DNA from: RPRI01 sp051233685
GTDB lineage: Bacteria; Desulfobacterota; Desulfobacteria; Desulfobacterales; RPRI01
Assembly (NCBI RefSeq): GCF_051233685.1
Contig: NZ_JBAMMY010000163.1
Location: 1 to 15,391 of the forward strand
Reading direction: 5' to 3'
DNA: 15,391 nucleotides
Below, in pieces: positions 7,218 through 13,584 of the stretch (positions are counted from its first letter, which is position 1; every line of letters begins with the position of its first letter). The position numbers and the translations under genes are program-made. The notes below the pieces were generated by a model, which ran no database searches, was not told the DNA's origin, and saw only the letters and a program-made list of their open reading frames with translations.

Positions 7218-7339
7218 TTAAGAATTTTTCCTCTCAAAAAATTCTTAAAAAAACTCTGTGACACTGAGCTCTCTGTGAGAGATAAAATAACCATTAAATA
7301 ACTGAAAACCGTTAACTGGAAACTGTGAACCGTAAACTG
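7218..7339. repeat. Composite repeat: AT-rich hairpin, CTCTGTGAGAGATAAA-like block, inverted heptamers
   Basis: TTAAGAATTTTT (7218-7229) pairs with AAAAATTCTTAA (ending 7248) across a CCTCTC loop. A CTCTGTGAGAGATAAA block at about 7271-7286 follows, then heptamers in reverse orientation at 7305-7339. The hairpin plus CTCTGTG block recurs before the RelB-like gene (10707-10780). This composite ends 16 bp before the UDP-glucose dehydrogenase start. The upstream stretch 7136-7217 is not repeat and holds no gene with a start codon. Confidence 0.75.
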
Positions 7340-7355
7340 CATTAAGGATAATTAT

Positions 7356-8651
7356 ATGAACATGACCGTTGTCGGAACCGGATATGTCGGCTTGGTTACA
7401 GGAACCGGTTTTGCAAATCTTGGCAACAAAGTAATCTGTTTTGATATAGATGAAGACAAAATAGATACTCTTTCAAAAGGAGAGCTTACTATATATGAAC
7501 CGGGTCTTGAAGAGATTTTTAAACGAAATATTAAAACCGGACGTCTGATCTTTACATCCGATCCCCAAAAAGCTGTCAGGGAATCCAGCATCATTTTCGT
7601 CTGTGTAGGCACTCCCTGTAATGATATACAGGAAGCCGATTTAACATCAGTAGAAAAAGTAGCAAAGCAGATCGGCAAATTTATGAACGGCTATAAGGTT
7701 ATTATAAATAAAAGCACGGTACCTGTGGGAACAGCCGAACTTGTCAAAAATATTATAGAAGCAAATCAGAGAAAAAAGATTGATTTTGATGTGGTTTCAA
7801 ATCCTGAATTTTTAAGAGAAGGGGCTGCGTTAAAAGACTTTGAAAATCCTGACAGGATTATTGTCGGAACGGAAAGTAAAAAAGCTGAAAAAATAATGGT
7901 TTCGCTTTATCGGTCTGTTGCAAGAACCGGGAGACCCATAATGCTTACCGATATAAAGAGTGCTGAAATAATAAAATATGCCAGCAACGCAATGCTCGCA
8001 TCAAGGATAAGCTTTATGAATCAGCTATCTTTTTTATGTGATAAAACCGGTGCAAATATCAGAGATGTTTCCAAAGGTCTGGGGCTTGACAGCAGAATCG
8101 GTCCGCGTTTCCTGCATGCAGGTATCGGCTATGGAGGAAGCTGTTTTCCCAAGGACGTAAAAGCTCTTATATCCACATTAAAAAAATATGAATGCGATTC
8201 CGATCTTTTTGAAGCTGTCGACAGAATAAACGAAAAGCAAAAAAGCGTAGCGGTGGAAAAACTCAAATCAGTTATGAAATTAGCTAAAACTGTAATTGCA
8301 ATATGGGGGCTTTCATTCAAACCCAAGACTGACGATATAAGAGAAGCACCTTCAATCAGAATAATCGGTGAACTTCAAAATTTGGGCGCAACAATTCATG
8401 CTTATGATCCTATTGCAATGGAAAATGCTGCAAAAGCTTTAAAAAATGTTAAATTTTTTGAGAACCCTTATGATGCGGCTAAAAACTGTGACGCTCTTGT
8501 TGTTGTAACCGAATGGGATGAATTCAGAAATATTGACATGAAAGCTGTTAAATCGCTTATGAAAAAACCTGTGGTTATTGACGGAAGAAACATATACGAT
8601 AAAGATGAACTGAAAAAGCTTGGTTTTACATATTTAGGAATAGGAAGGTAA
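7356..8651 (+). CDS. ugd: UDP-glucose 6-dehydrogenase
   Basis: Converts UDP-glucose to UDP-glucuronate with two NAD+, in the cytoplasm, supplying acidic sugar for the polymer. All landmarks are present: GTGYVG (7-12), VCVGTP (82-87), STVPVGTA (120-127), NPEFLREG (149-156), KYASNAMLA (207-215), catalytic C263 in GYGGSCFPKD and WGLSFKPKTDDIREAPS in the C-terminal domain. The 431 residues match the family. The start at 7356 has AAGGATAATTAT just upstream. A second, sequence-divergent dehydrogenase lies immediately upstream, so the two probably act on different UDP-sugars. No terminator is visible after the stop; repeat DNA begins within 5 nt. Confidence 0.95.
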   Translation: MNMTVVGTGYVGLVTGTGFANLGNKVICFDIDEDKIDTLSKGELTIYEPGLEEIFKRNIKTGRLIFTSDPQKAVRESSIIFVCVGTPCNDIQEADLTSVEKVAKQIGKFMNGYKVIINKSTVPVGTAELVKNIIEANQRKKIDFDVVSNPEFLREGAALKDFENPDRIIVGTESKKAEKIMVSLYRSVARTGRPIMLTDIKSAEIIKYASNAMLASRISFMNQLSFLCDKTGANIRDVSKGLGLDSRIGPRFLHAGIGYGGSCFPKDVKALISTLKKYECDSDLFEAVDRINEKQKSVAVEKLKSVMKLAKTVIAIWGLSFKPKTDDIREAPSIRIIGELQNLGATIHAYDPIAMENAAKALKNVKFFENPYDAAKNCDALVVVTEWDEFRNIDMKAVKSLMKKPVVIDGRNIYDKDELKKLGFTYLGIGR

Positions 8652-8655
8652 TATC

Positions 8656-8762
8656 AGTTCATAAGTTGATAAGTTCGTAAGCAAAAAATCAAACAGCAAA
8701 TTAAACATAATATTTACAAACTGATTCCAGGCGCAGCAGCATGTTTATCCGGACAAAACAGG
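8656..8762 (+). repeat. Dispersed direct repeat, copy 1 (107 bp), left of the Phd/PIN module
   Basis: It begins with octamers AGTTCATA, AGTTGATA, AGTTCGTA, then AAGCAAAAAAT..., a central part with TTTACAAACTGATTCCAGG, and ends GGACAAAACAGG. It is nearly identical to 9572-9686 in the same orientation, apart from an 8-bp difference in the octamer part and a few substitutions. Confidence 0.9.
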
Positions 8763-8781
8763 GCTTTTCCAAAGACCACTC

Positions 8782-8810
8782 TTGACAATGGCTATAAATA
8801 TAGCTATTAT
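8782..8810 (+). promoter_or_regulatory. Promoter and overlapping operator of the Phd/PIN module
   Basis: TTGACA (8782-8787), 17 nt, TATTAT (8805-8810): a near-consensus sigma-70 promoter. An imperfect palindrome with one mismatch per arm, 8787-8808 (AATGGCTATA...TATAGCTATT), fills the spacer and part of the -10 box. That is where an autorepressing antitoxin would bind. Confidence 0.75.
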
Positions 8811-8851
8811 TTCCGGAAGTACGGGTTATGTAACAAAGAGAGGTAATAATC

Positions 8852-9136
8852 ATGGAAGAACGATATACGATCGTTGATGCCAAAAACAAGCTGACATCGA
8901 TCATCCATTCCGTTGAAACCGGAAAGGCTGTTAAGCTGACCCGGCATGGCAGGCCAGTTGCTGTTTTGTTGTCAATAAAAGATTATCAGAGGCTTAGCCG
9001 TAAAAGAGAAGGATTTTGCAATGCCTTGAATTCCTGGCGTAATAATCTGCTAAAAGAAGGCATAGTTGTTACCGGGGAAGAATTTGATGGCGTCAGAGAT
9101 AATTCATCAGGCCGGGATGTCGATTTACTATGTTAA
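8852..9136 (+). CDS. Phd/YefM-family antitoxin
   Basis: DNA-binding antitoxin that should neutralise the PIN toxin encoded just downstream and repress its own promoter. The N-terminal Phd fold is clear (IVDAKNKLTSIIHSVETGKAVKLTRHGRPVAVLLSIKDYQRL, about residues 7-49). The polar C-terminal half (about 50-94), which normally wraps the toxin, is variable. The start at 8852 is preceded by GAGAGG with 8 nt spacing. The coding region overlaps the toxin start by 7 nt (ATGTTAA), which suggests coupled translation. Confidence 0.9.
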   Translation: MEERYTIVDAKNKLTSIIHSVETGKAVKLTRHGRPVAVLLSIKDYQRLSRKREGFCNALNSWRNNLLKEGIVVTGEEFDGVRDNSSGRDVDLLC

Positions 9137-9552
9137 AGTACCTGCTCGACACAAATATCTTGTCTGAACCTGTGAAAGCCAACCCCGACAGTTACGTTAT
9201 GGCAATGCTCGAAAAACATCAGGACGATATTGCAACGGCTGCTCCGGTATGGCATGAACTTCTATACGGCTGCTTTAGGCTTCCGGTTTCCCGTAAGCGG
9301 GAAATGCTCGAAACATACCTGGAAGATGTTGTAATGCAAAACATGGATATCCTTCCCTATGATGAGCGTGCAGCAGAATGGCATGCGGAACAGAGAGCGA
9401 AACTATCCTTGCATGGAAATACACCATCTTTTGCAGACGGTCAGATCGCGGCAATAGCCAGTGTTAATGATCTGATTCTGGTTACACGTAATACTCAGGA
9501 TTTCAAATTATTTGAAAACTTCCGTTTGTTAAATTGGCATGAAAAAGAATAA
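9130..9552 (+). CDS. PIN-domain ribonuclease toxin (VapC/FitB-like)
   Basis: Metal-dependent RNase toxin of a type II TA pair; VapC relatives cleave tRNA or rRNA. The acidic active-site residues are all present: D7 (LLDTNI), E43 (WHELLYG), D103 (SFADGQIAA) and D124 (TRNTQDF). The 140-residue length is normal. It pairs with a Phd-type antitoxin rather than an AbrB or ribbon-helix-helix VapB, a combination known elsewhere. The gene looks intact. No terminator is seen; the second copy of the flanking repeat begins 20 bp after the stop. Confidence 0.92.
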   Translation: MLKYLLDTNILSEPVKANPDSYVMAMLEKHQDDIATAAPVWHELLYGCFRLPVSRKREMLETYLEDVVMQNMDILPYDERAAEWHAEQRAKLSLHGNTPSFADGQIAAIASVNDLILVTRNTQDFKLFENFRLLNWHEKE

Positions 9553-9571
9553 AAACGTGAAAGATAAATAT

Positions 9572-9686
9572 AGTTCATAAGTTGATAAGTTTTTGAGTTC
9601 GTAAGCAAAAAATTAAGCAGCAAATTAAACATAATATTTACAAACTGATTCCAGGCGCAGCAGCATATTTATCCGGACAAAACAGG
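9572..9686 (+). repeat. Dispersed direct repeat, copy 2 (115 bp), right of the Phd/PIN module
   Basis: Same-orientation near-identical copy of 8656-8762, with 8 extra bases in the octamer tract (AAGTTTTTGAGTTCGTAAG). The pair brackets the Phd/PIN module exactly. Unequal exchange between the copies would delete or duplicate about 0.9 kb. Confidence 0.9.
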
Positions 9687-9714
9687 ATATTTTTACAGAT
9701 CAGGTATATAACCG

Positions 9715-9731
9715 AAATGATTAAATCATTT
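9715..9731. promoter_or_regulatory. Candidate operator upstream of mntA
   Basis: AAATGATTAAATCATTT is a 17-bp near-perfect palindrome about 40 bp before the mntA start. No convincing -35/-10 pair overlaps it, so its role is a guess. Confidence 0.35.
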
Positions 9732-9772
9732 AACCTTCAGGCAGGATTATACTTCAAACTGCTTTCAACCCC

Positions 9773-10192
9773 ATGATCAGAAACAAACCAATTAAGCATA
9801 ATATTTACGAACTTATTCCAAAGGCAGAAACTTATTTTAAAAACAGAAAAGATGTTATTTTTGCTTATCTTTTCGGCAGTTTTGCCACGGGAAAACCTTC
9901 ACCTTTAAGCGATGTAGATATTGCCGTTTATCTGACCGGTGATAAAATTTCTAATAAAAGGTTGCAAATCCTTGGAGATTTGACGAACATTTTCAAAACA
10001 GATGAAATTGATCTTGTAATCTTAAATACAGCGCCGCTTTCGCTCCGTATGAAAATTTTAAAGAAAAGAAAAATTCTTGCTGATAATACTCCGTTTTTCC
10101 GCCACTCTTACGAATCTATGACTATGAGAACATATTTGGATTTTTCAAAACTCGAAAAGCGCATACTTGAAAGGCGATTTTTAAGTGGTTGA
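9773..10192 (+). CDS. mntA: MntA-type nucleotidyltransferase antitoxin
   Basis: Minimal nucleotidyltransferase that inactivates the partner HepT toxin by AMPylating its tyrosine. The GSX10DXD signature is exact: G35-S36, ten residues, then D47-V-D49 (FGSFATGKPSPLSDVDIAVY). A third acidic residue lies in DEIDLVIL further on. Length is 139 residues. The start at 9773 is the first ATG in frame, but the Shine-Dalgarno is weak. The 3' end overlaps hepT by 8 nt. A C-terminal tail of about 30 basic/aromatic residues after the fold is usual. The gene looks intact. Confidence 0.9.
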   Translation: MIRNKPIKHNIYELIPKAETYFKNRKDVIFAYLFGSFATGKPSPLSDVDIAVYLTGDKISNKRLQILGDLTNIFKTDEIDLVILNTAPLSLRMKILKKRKILADNTPFFRHSYESMTMRTYLDFSKLEKRILERRFLSG

Positions 10193-10616
10193 CAATATTC
10201 TTATTTTAAAGAAAATATCAGAACTTGAGCAATATCTGGTACAACTCAAAGAGTTTTCAGACATATCGATTTCCAAATACTCAAACGACTGGAAAACACA
10301 AAGAATTGTTGAAAGAACACTTCAAATCATGATTGAAACCTGTTTGGATATTTCCGGTCATATTATTTCAGACCAGGGATTCAGAACACCGGAAAATTAT
10401 GCGGATCTTTTCAGAATACTACAGGAAAACGGTATTCTGAAAAAGGTGCTGGTAACATCCATGGAAAAAATGGCAAAATTCAGAAACTATGTTGTACATC
10501 ATTATGATAAGATTGATCCACATATAGTGGTAAACATCTTACATAAAAATCTCAAAGATTTTGTTGAATTTAAAAATGCGATAATCCGATATTTAAAAAA
10601 AGTTCATAATGAGTAA
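10185..10616 (+). CDS. hepT: HepT-type HEPN RNase toxin
   Basis: All-alpha HEPN ribonuclease toxin, the target of MntA. It carries the full R-X4-H-X-Y motif: R100, H105 and Y107 in FRNYVVHHYDKI, where R and H are the RNase residues and Y is the AMPylation site. The start is GTG at 10185, overlapping the mntA TGA; MVDNILILKKISELEQYL is the standard opening of the family, which fixes the start. Length is 143 residues. Conservation of all three motif residues argues for a functional pair. Repeat DNA begins about 10 bp after the stop. Confidence 0.9.
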   Translation: MVDNILILKKISELEQYLVQLKEFSDISISKYSNDWKTQRIVERTLQIMIETCLDISGHIISDQGFRTPENYADLFRILQENGILKKVLVTSMEKMAKFRNYVVHHYDKIDPHIVVNILHKNLKDFVEFKNAIIRYLKKVHNE

Positions 10617-10626
10617 GATAAACATA

Positions 10627-10780
10627 GCTCATAAGTTGATAAGTTCATAAGCAAAAAAAAAGATGCCAAACTTCATTATTCAGCCCTGCAACAGCATGTC
10701 AGCATTTTAAGAATTTTTCCTCTCAAAAATTCTTAAAAATTACTTTGTGACTCTGTTCTCTCTGTGAAAGATAAATAACA
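10627..10780. repeat. Octamers plus AT-rich hairpin and CTCTGTG-type block ahead of the RelB-like gene
   Basis: AGTTGATA and AGTTCATA octamers (within 10627-10652) match the opening of the 8656 and 9572 repeats. A perfect 12-bp stem follows: TTAAGAATTTTT 10707-10718 and AAAAATTCTTAA 10725-10736, with loop CCTCTC. Next comes a TTTGTGACTCTG...CTCTGTGAAAGATAAAT block (about 10744-10775). The hairpin portion and the block match 7218-7286. The bases before it (from about 10690) match 12490-12521. Confidence 0.75.
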
Positions 10781-10798
10781 GCATAAGGAAATTAATAA

Positions 10799-10978
10799 AT
10801 GAATACGCTAAAGCAAGAAGCATTAACAGCGATTGAACAACTTCCGGATACTGCCGACATAGATGCAATCATGTATAAACTCTATGTGATCGATAAAGCA
10901 AGAAAAGGAAGAGAAGCCGTTGAAAAAGGCGATATGATATCTGTGAAAGATCTGACCCGGGAAAGCGATGCATGGTAA
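10799..10978 (+). CDS. Small RelB-like antitoxin (59 residues)
   Basis: Short acidic protein whose 3' end overlaps the following toxin frame by 7 nt. It reads as a helical antitoxin of the kind paired with ParE/RelE toxins: helix with LPDTADIDAIMYKLYVIDKA (about 16-35), then RKGREAVEKGDMISVKDL (36-53) and a terminal SDAW. The start at 10799 follows AAGGAAATTAATAA. No DNA-binding domain is obvious. Family assignment rests on this pattern and on position. The antitoxin is intact although its toxin is interrupted. Confidence 0.75.
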   Translation: MNTLKQEALTAIEQLPDTADIDAIMYKLYVIDKARKGREAVEKGDMISVKDLTRESDAW

Positions 10979-11286
10979 TCTGGGCCGCACCGGCAAAGTC
11001 TGACTTGAAAGCCATTTACGATTTTATAGCATCTGACTCAAAATATTATGCAAAGAAAGTGGCCCGGGATATTATTGCAAAAACGAATATACTCGAAGAA
11101 CATCCGGGCATTGGCAGGCAAGTTGCGGAGATAAATGATAAAAACCTACGGGAAATCTTTATATATTCATACAGAATCCTTTAGGAAATCAAATATGGTA
11201 AGATTTATATTATAGGAATAATTCACGGCAGACGTGATTTTGCATCCACAGATTTTCACAGAATCAAGAATCATGACAACAGCTAA
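10972..11286 (+). pseudogene. ParE/RelE toxin interrupted by one in-frame TAG
   Basis: The first 70 codons encode a ParE/RelE fold (APAKSDLKAIYDFIA; NILEEHPGIGRQVAE; REIFIYSYRIL). The frame then meets TAG at 11182-11184 and continues with EIKYGKIYIIGIIHGRRDF, the expected final strands including the HGRRD motif, to TAA at 11284-11286. The stop falls where relatives have tyrosine (R-I-x-Y-x-I), one base from TAT or TAC. Without the stop the protein would be 104 residues, normal for the family. No frameshift or other damage is seen, so the loss is probably recent. The truncated product lacks the last strands that build the active site and is likely inactive. Natural readthrough or sequencing error remain possible. 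Confidence 0.85.
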
Positions 11287-11643
11287 CCGTAGAACGCGCT
11301 ATGGGAGATTTAAAAGACACAAGGCACGGGGGGTTTATACACTTTATGGTTATCGATTTACTGACGACTGTTAACTGACAACCGTGATGGGTTAATTTAA
11401 AGTAATAAATATCAGCCGCCGACCGACGCAGACAAACATAGATTTTATAATATCTGCGAACGTCCGCGCTTGTCCGCGGCTAATAAGAAATTCATTTATT
11501 AAATCTATGTCTGTATCTGTCCGCGGCAAATATGAAGTTAAAGTTTTTCCCCTGCCCCGTTAAATTCCAAAGAACCATTAAACAGGGGGGCAAAAATCCT
11601 TAAACGTACTTTGAACCCTCTGTTAGAGATAAAAGGAGGATAT
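11287..11643. repeat. Repeat-filled intergenic region before DUF433
   Basis: No gene. In order: heptamers about 11357-11386 (GACGACTGTTAACTGACAACC); a GTGATGGGTTAATTT block that recurs at 15178; the 68-nt imperfect palindrome 11414-11481; a further TGTCCGCGGC fragment near 11519-11527; CCCTGCCCCGTTAAATT (about 11552-11568), which recurs near 14547; and a CTCTGTTAGAGATAAA block that runs straight into the DUF433 Shine-Dalgarno. Confidence 0.75.
11414..11481. repeat. 68-nt imperfect palindrome with 10-bp internal period, copy A
   Basis: 30-nt arms (11414-11443 and 11452-11481) match at 21 of 30 positions around the spacer TTTATAAT. Each arm is itself made of degenerate decamers (GCCGACCGAC, GCAGACAAAC, ATAGATTTTA; on the other arm GCGGACAAGC, GCGGACGTTC). 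Near-identical to 12314-12381, with which it brackets the DUF433/DUF5615 module. Confidence 0.85.
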
Positions 11644-11877
11644 ATGGATATTATGCTTGATCGAATAACAATTGATCCGCAAGTCATGAACGGACAGCCA
11701 TGTCTGCGTAATTTGCGACTGACTGTTAGAAGAGTTGTGGAAGCTGTCGCGTTATATCCTGACTGGAAGGATCTTCATACTGGATACCCTGAACTTGAAA
11801 AAGAAGATGTATATCAGGCCCTGGCTTTTGCAGCAAGAAATCTTGACAGCCAAATTATTCCACTGGAGGCAGCTTGA
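11644..11877 (+). CDS. DUF433-family antitoxin
   Basis: Small helix-turn-helix-like protein of the DUF433 (VapB45-like) group, usually the antitoxin partner of DUF5615 PIN-like proteins. Diagnostic pattern: DRITIDPQVMNGQPCLRNLRLTV (residues 6-28), VVEAVALYPDW, then HTGYPELEKEDVYQALAFA. The start is ATG 11644 behind AGGAGG (11634-11639). Relatives have IRGTR where this one reads LRNLR, a mild deviation in the DNA- or partner-contact region. The 77-residue product overlaps the next start by 4 nt (TTGA), giving tight coupling. Confidence 0.88.
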   Translation: MDIMLDRITIDPQVMNGQPCLRNLRLTVRRVVEAVALYPDWKDLHTGYPELEKEDVYQALAFAARNLDSQIIPLEAA

Positions 11878-12257
11878 GCCGGATTTTGCTTTATCAGGGT
11901 CTCCCCCGAACAGCAGCAGATATTCTGCGTGATAAAGGATGGGATATCTTACACACGGGTGATATAGGACTTAGCCGGGCTTCCGATCAGGAAATATTAG
12001 CCTATGCCAGACTTGAAAAAAGAGTGATCATTACTTTGGATGCCGATTTTCATGCGCTTCTGGCAGTGCAAAACGCAAAATCGCCTTCGGTGATCCGAAT
12101 TAGGTATGAAGGACTTAAAGGCACCGAATTAGCGAACTTAATTGAAACTATATGGCTAAAAATTCATACACAACTGGAATCCGGAGCAATGGCAACAGTT
12201 ACCCGTACATCAATCAGAATCCGAAAGATTCCAATAATAGATACTGATGCGTTATAA
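11874..12257 (+). CDS. DUF5615 PIN-like toxin with the first catalytic Asp replaced by Tyr
   Basis: PIN-like RNase-fold protein of the DUF5615 (Mut7-C-related) family. GLPRTAADILRDKGWDILHTGDIGLSRASDQEIL (about 9-42) and the LDADFHALLA acidic pair (D56, D58) are clear, and D38 is kept. The family normally opens with L-L-D-Q-G-L-P; here it is LLYQGLP, codon TAT at 11892-11894, one base from GAT. That Asp is a metal ligand in PIN folds, so this copy may be catalytically dead while still binding its antitoxin. The start is TTG 11874 with GGAGG (11865-11869) just before; the overlap with the DUF433 stop leaves no alternative nearby. The 127-residue length is normal. Confidence 0.85.
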   Translation: MSRILLYQGLPRTAADILRDKGWDILHTGDIGLSRASDQEILAYARLEKRVIITLDADFHALLAVQNAKSPSVIRIRYEGLKGTELANLIETIWLKIHTQLESGAMATVTRTSIRIRKIPIIDTDAL

Positions 12258-12532
12258 GTTGCGCTGAGTTCTCTGTGAACTCTGTGAGAGTCTAATTTGC
12301 AGGAAAAGCATTCAGCCGCCGACCGACGCAGACAAACATAGATTTTATAATATCTGCGACCGTCCGCGTTTGTCCGCGGCTAATATTCAGAAGTGTTTAC
12401 GCTTTAATAAAAAATTGCCGGCTTCTCATGTTAAAACAGCTGTCAGCCATGGGTAAGCGGAATCCTTGTAAAAGAACTAAAAATAGGTACAACAGGATGT
12501 CAGTCTTTTAAGAATTTTTCCTTTAACCGTTC
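12258..12532. repeat. Repeat-rich intergenic region before the YefM/RelE module
   Basis: No gene. A CTCTGTG block (about 12269-12290) continues into GAGAGTCTAATTTGCAGGAA (12284-12303), the same lead-in as at 13374 and 14648. Then come the palindrome 12314-12381, a unique stretch (about 12390-12485), and a partial copy (12490-12521) of the CAACAG...TTAAGAATTTTTCC repeat of 10690-10720, which stops where the promoter of the next module begins. Confidence 0.7.
12314..12381. repeat. 68-nt imperfect palindrome, copy B
   Basis: It differs from 11414-11481 at only two visible positions (GACCGTCCGCGTTTG versus GAACGTCCGCGCTTG). Same orientation as copy A, with the DUF433/DUF5615 module between them. 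Confidence 0.85.
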
Positions 12533-12579
12533 TTGACATCACCACATATTGATATTAAAATGGTCATAATAATTTTAAT
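12533..12579 (+). promoter_or_regulatory. Promoter and operator of the YefM/RelE module
   Basis: TTGACA (12533-12538), 17 nt, TAAAAT (12556-12561): a strong sigma-70 promoter. A perfect 8-bp inverted repeat ATTAAAAT (12554-12561) / ATTTTAAT (12572-12579) covers the -10 box and the start-site region, as expected for an autorepressor. Confidence 0.78.
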
Positions 12580-12591
12580 ACGGGGTTTATT

Positions 12592-12861
12592 ATGAATAAT
12601 ATTCTACAAATCATGCCGGTTACAAAAGTAAAGAGGGGACTTCTGGATATACTTAAAGCTATGCAGGAGGATGATTCAACCATAACCCTTACAAGAAACG
12701 GCGAGGCTGTGGGTGTTATGATGACACCGGATCGCTATGAGGCCCTTTTAGAGACTATCGAGATACTGGCAGATAAAAAAGCTATTGCCTCTCTTATATC
12801 CTCGGCAGAAGATTTTAATACGGGTAAAATTTACACCGACAAAGAGGTTTGGGAAGGTTAA
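12592..12861 (+). CDS. YefM/Phd-family antitoxin
   Basis: Antitoxin and autorepressor for the RelE-type toxin next to it. The N-terminal Phd fold is present (IMPVTKVKRGLLDILKAM, then TITLTRNGEAVGVMMTPDRYEALLETIEIL, residues about 7-59), followed by an acidic toxin-binding tail (SAEDFNTGKIYTDKEVW). The start ATG at 12592 lies 13 bp past the operator, so any Shine-Dalgarno is weak (CGGGG). The TAA shares one base with the toxin ATG (TAATG), so translation is coupled. Confidence 0.9.
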   Translation: MNNILQIMPVTKVKRGLLDILKAMQEDDSTITLTRNGEAVGVMMTPDRYEALLETIEILADKKAIASLISSAEDFNTGKIYTDKEVWEG

Positions 12862-13160
12862 TGACCGAATATAACCTTGTGTATTCGGAGACATCCCGAA
12901 ATCTGATCGCAAAGCTGCACCCTGATATAAAACCTCTTATCAGGTCAAAATTGAATAAACTCCAGAAAGAACCATTTAGCGGCAAAACATTGGAGAGAGA
13001 ATTATCAGGATACAGGTCGATCAGGACCGGACGTTTCAGGATTATATACAGATTGAATGAGGAGAAAAGAATAATAGAAATTCACTACGTGGGACGTCGC
13101 AAGGATGTATATGAGTTATTCACCGAACAAAAAGGCACATCATCAGTATTGGATGGGTGA
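12861..13160 (+). CDS. RelE/YoeB-superfamily mRNA interferase toxin
   Basis: Ribosome-dependent RNase toxin of the RelE/ParE fold. Core: YNLVYSETSRNLIAKLHPDIKPLIRSKLNKL (helices), GKTLERELSGYRSIRTGRFRIIYRLNEEKRIIEIHYVGRRKDVYE (strands with R-x-G-x-[FY]-R and the final H-x-x-x-R-x-x-x-Y). I start it at ATG 12861 rather than the TTG at 12849, because GGAAGG (12852-12857) then becomes the Shine-Dalgarno and the ATG couples to the antitoxin stop. That gives 99 residues. Intact, unlike the ParE/RelE pseudogene 1.7 kb upstream. Confidence 0.9.
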   Translation: MTEYNLVYSETSRNLIAKLHPDIKPLIRSKLNKLQKEPFSGKTLERELSGYRSIRTGRFRIIYRLNEEKRIIEIHYVGRRKDVYELFTEQKGTSSVLDG

Positions 13161-13206
13161 TTTAACCGGCAAAAGATAGCTGAAATATGCTTTTAATTTT
13201 TTTCTT

Positions 13207-13335
13207 ATCAACTTATTACTCACGGACTTATGAACTATTTTCCTTTATAATATCTGCGACCGTCTGCGTTTGTCCGCGGCTAATATGAAGTTAATTTATT
13301 AAATCTGCGAACGTCTGCGTTTGTCCGCGGCTAAT
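13207..13335. repeat. Inverted octamers and two tandem right halves of the palindrome
   Basis: TTATCAACTTATTACTC...GGACTTATGAACT (13207-13237) is the octamer family (AGTTSRTA) in reverse orientation. Then TTTATAATATCTGCGACCGT...GCGGCT (13244-13281) and AATCTGCGAACGTCTGCG...GCGGCT (13302-13332) are two right arms of the 68-nt element without a left arm. The region closes the YefM/RelE module on its right. Confidence 0.75.
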
Positions 13336-13362
13336 ATTCCTGAAAAAACTTTGTGACTCTGA

Positions 13363-13520
13363 GTACTCTGTGAGAGTCTAATTTGCAGGAAAAGCATTCA
13401 GCCGCCGACCGACGCAGACAAACAGACAATGTTAATGTTAAGAATTTCAAAATGGAGATCAAAAAAAGATAGTGCAAGCCCGAAGGGCACGAAAGTTTAT
13501 CGTCTGCGCTTGTCCGCGGC
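13363..13520 (+). repeat. 158-bp direct repeat, copy 1
   Basis: It begins GTACTCTGTGAGAGTCTAAT and contains the left arm of the palindrome (AGCCGCCGACCGACGCAGAC), about 75 bp of unrelated sequence with a GCCCGAAGGGC mini-hairpin, and a right-arm fragment ending TGTCCGCGGC. Copy 2 at 14641-14799 differs by one inserted T and one C-to-T. The two lie in the same orientation on either side of the HEPN remnants and VapBC. Confidence 0.92.
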
Positions 13521-13533
13521 AAATCAAATAATT

Positions 13534-13584
13534 ATGGATATAAACGACATAACATATAAGATCAATGGCGCTGTAATGAAGTAG
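13534..13584 (+). pseudogene. N-terminal scrap of a GxxExxY-family gene
   Basis: Sixteen codons (MDINDITYKINGAVMK, then TAG). The first 13 residues match the start of GxxExxY proteins as I recall them (MDIN-x-[IL]-T-x-K-I-x-G-A); the rest of the gene is missing. It joins directly to the HEPN fragment at about 13574-13580. A short match, so a tentative call. Confidence 0.45.

Noticed and set aside
11182..11184. TAG read as pyrrolysine in the ParE/RelE toxin
   Set aside because: Relatives have an ordinary Tyr at this position and nothing in the window encodes pyrrolysine machinery; a nonsense mutation is simpler.
11735..11932. Alternative + frame across the DUF433/DUF5615 junction
   Set aside because: It overlaps two recognised, coupled genes in another frame and shows no family pattern.
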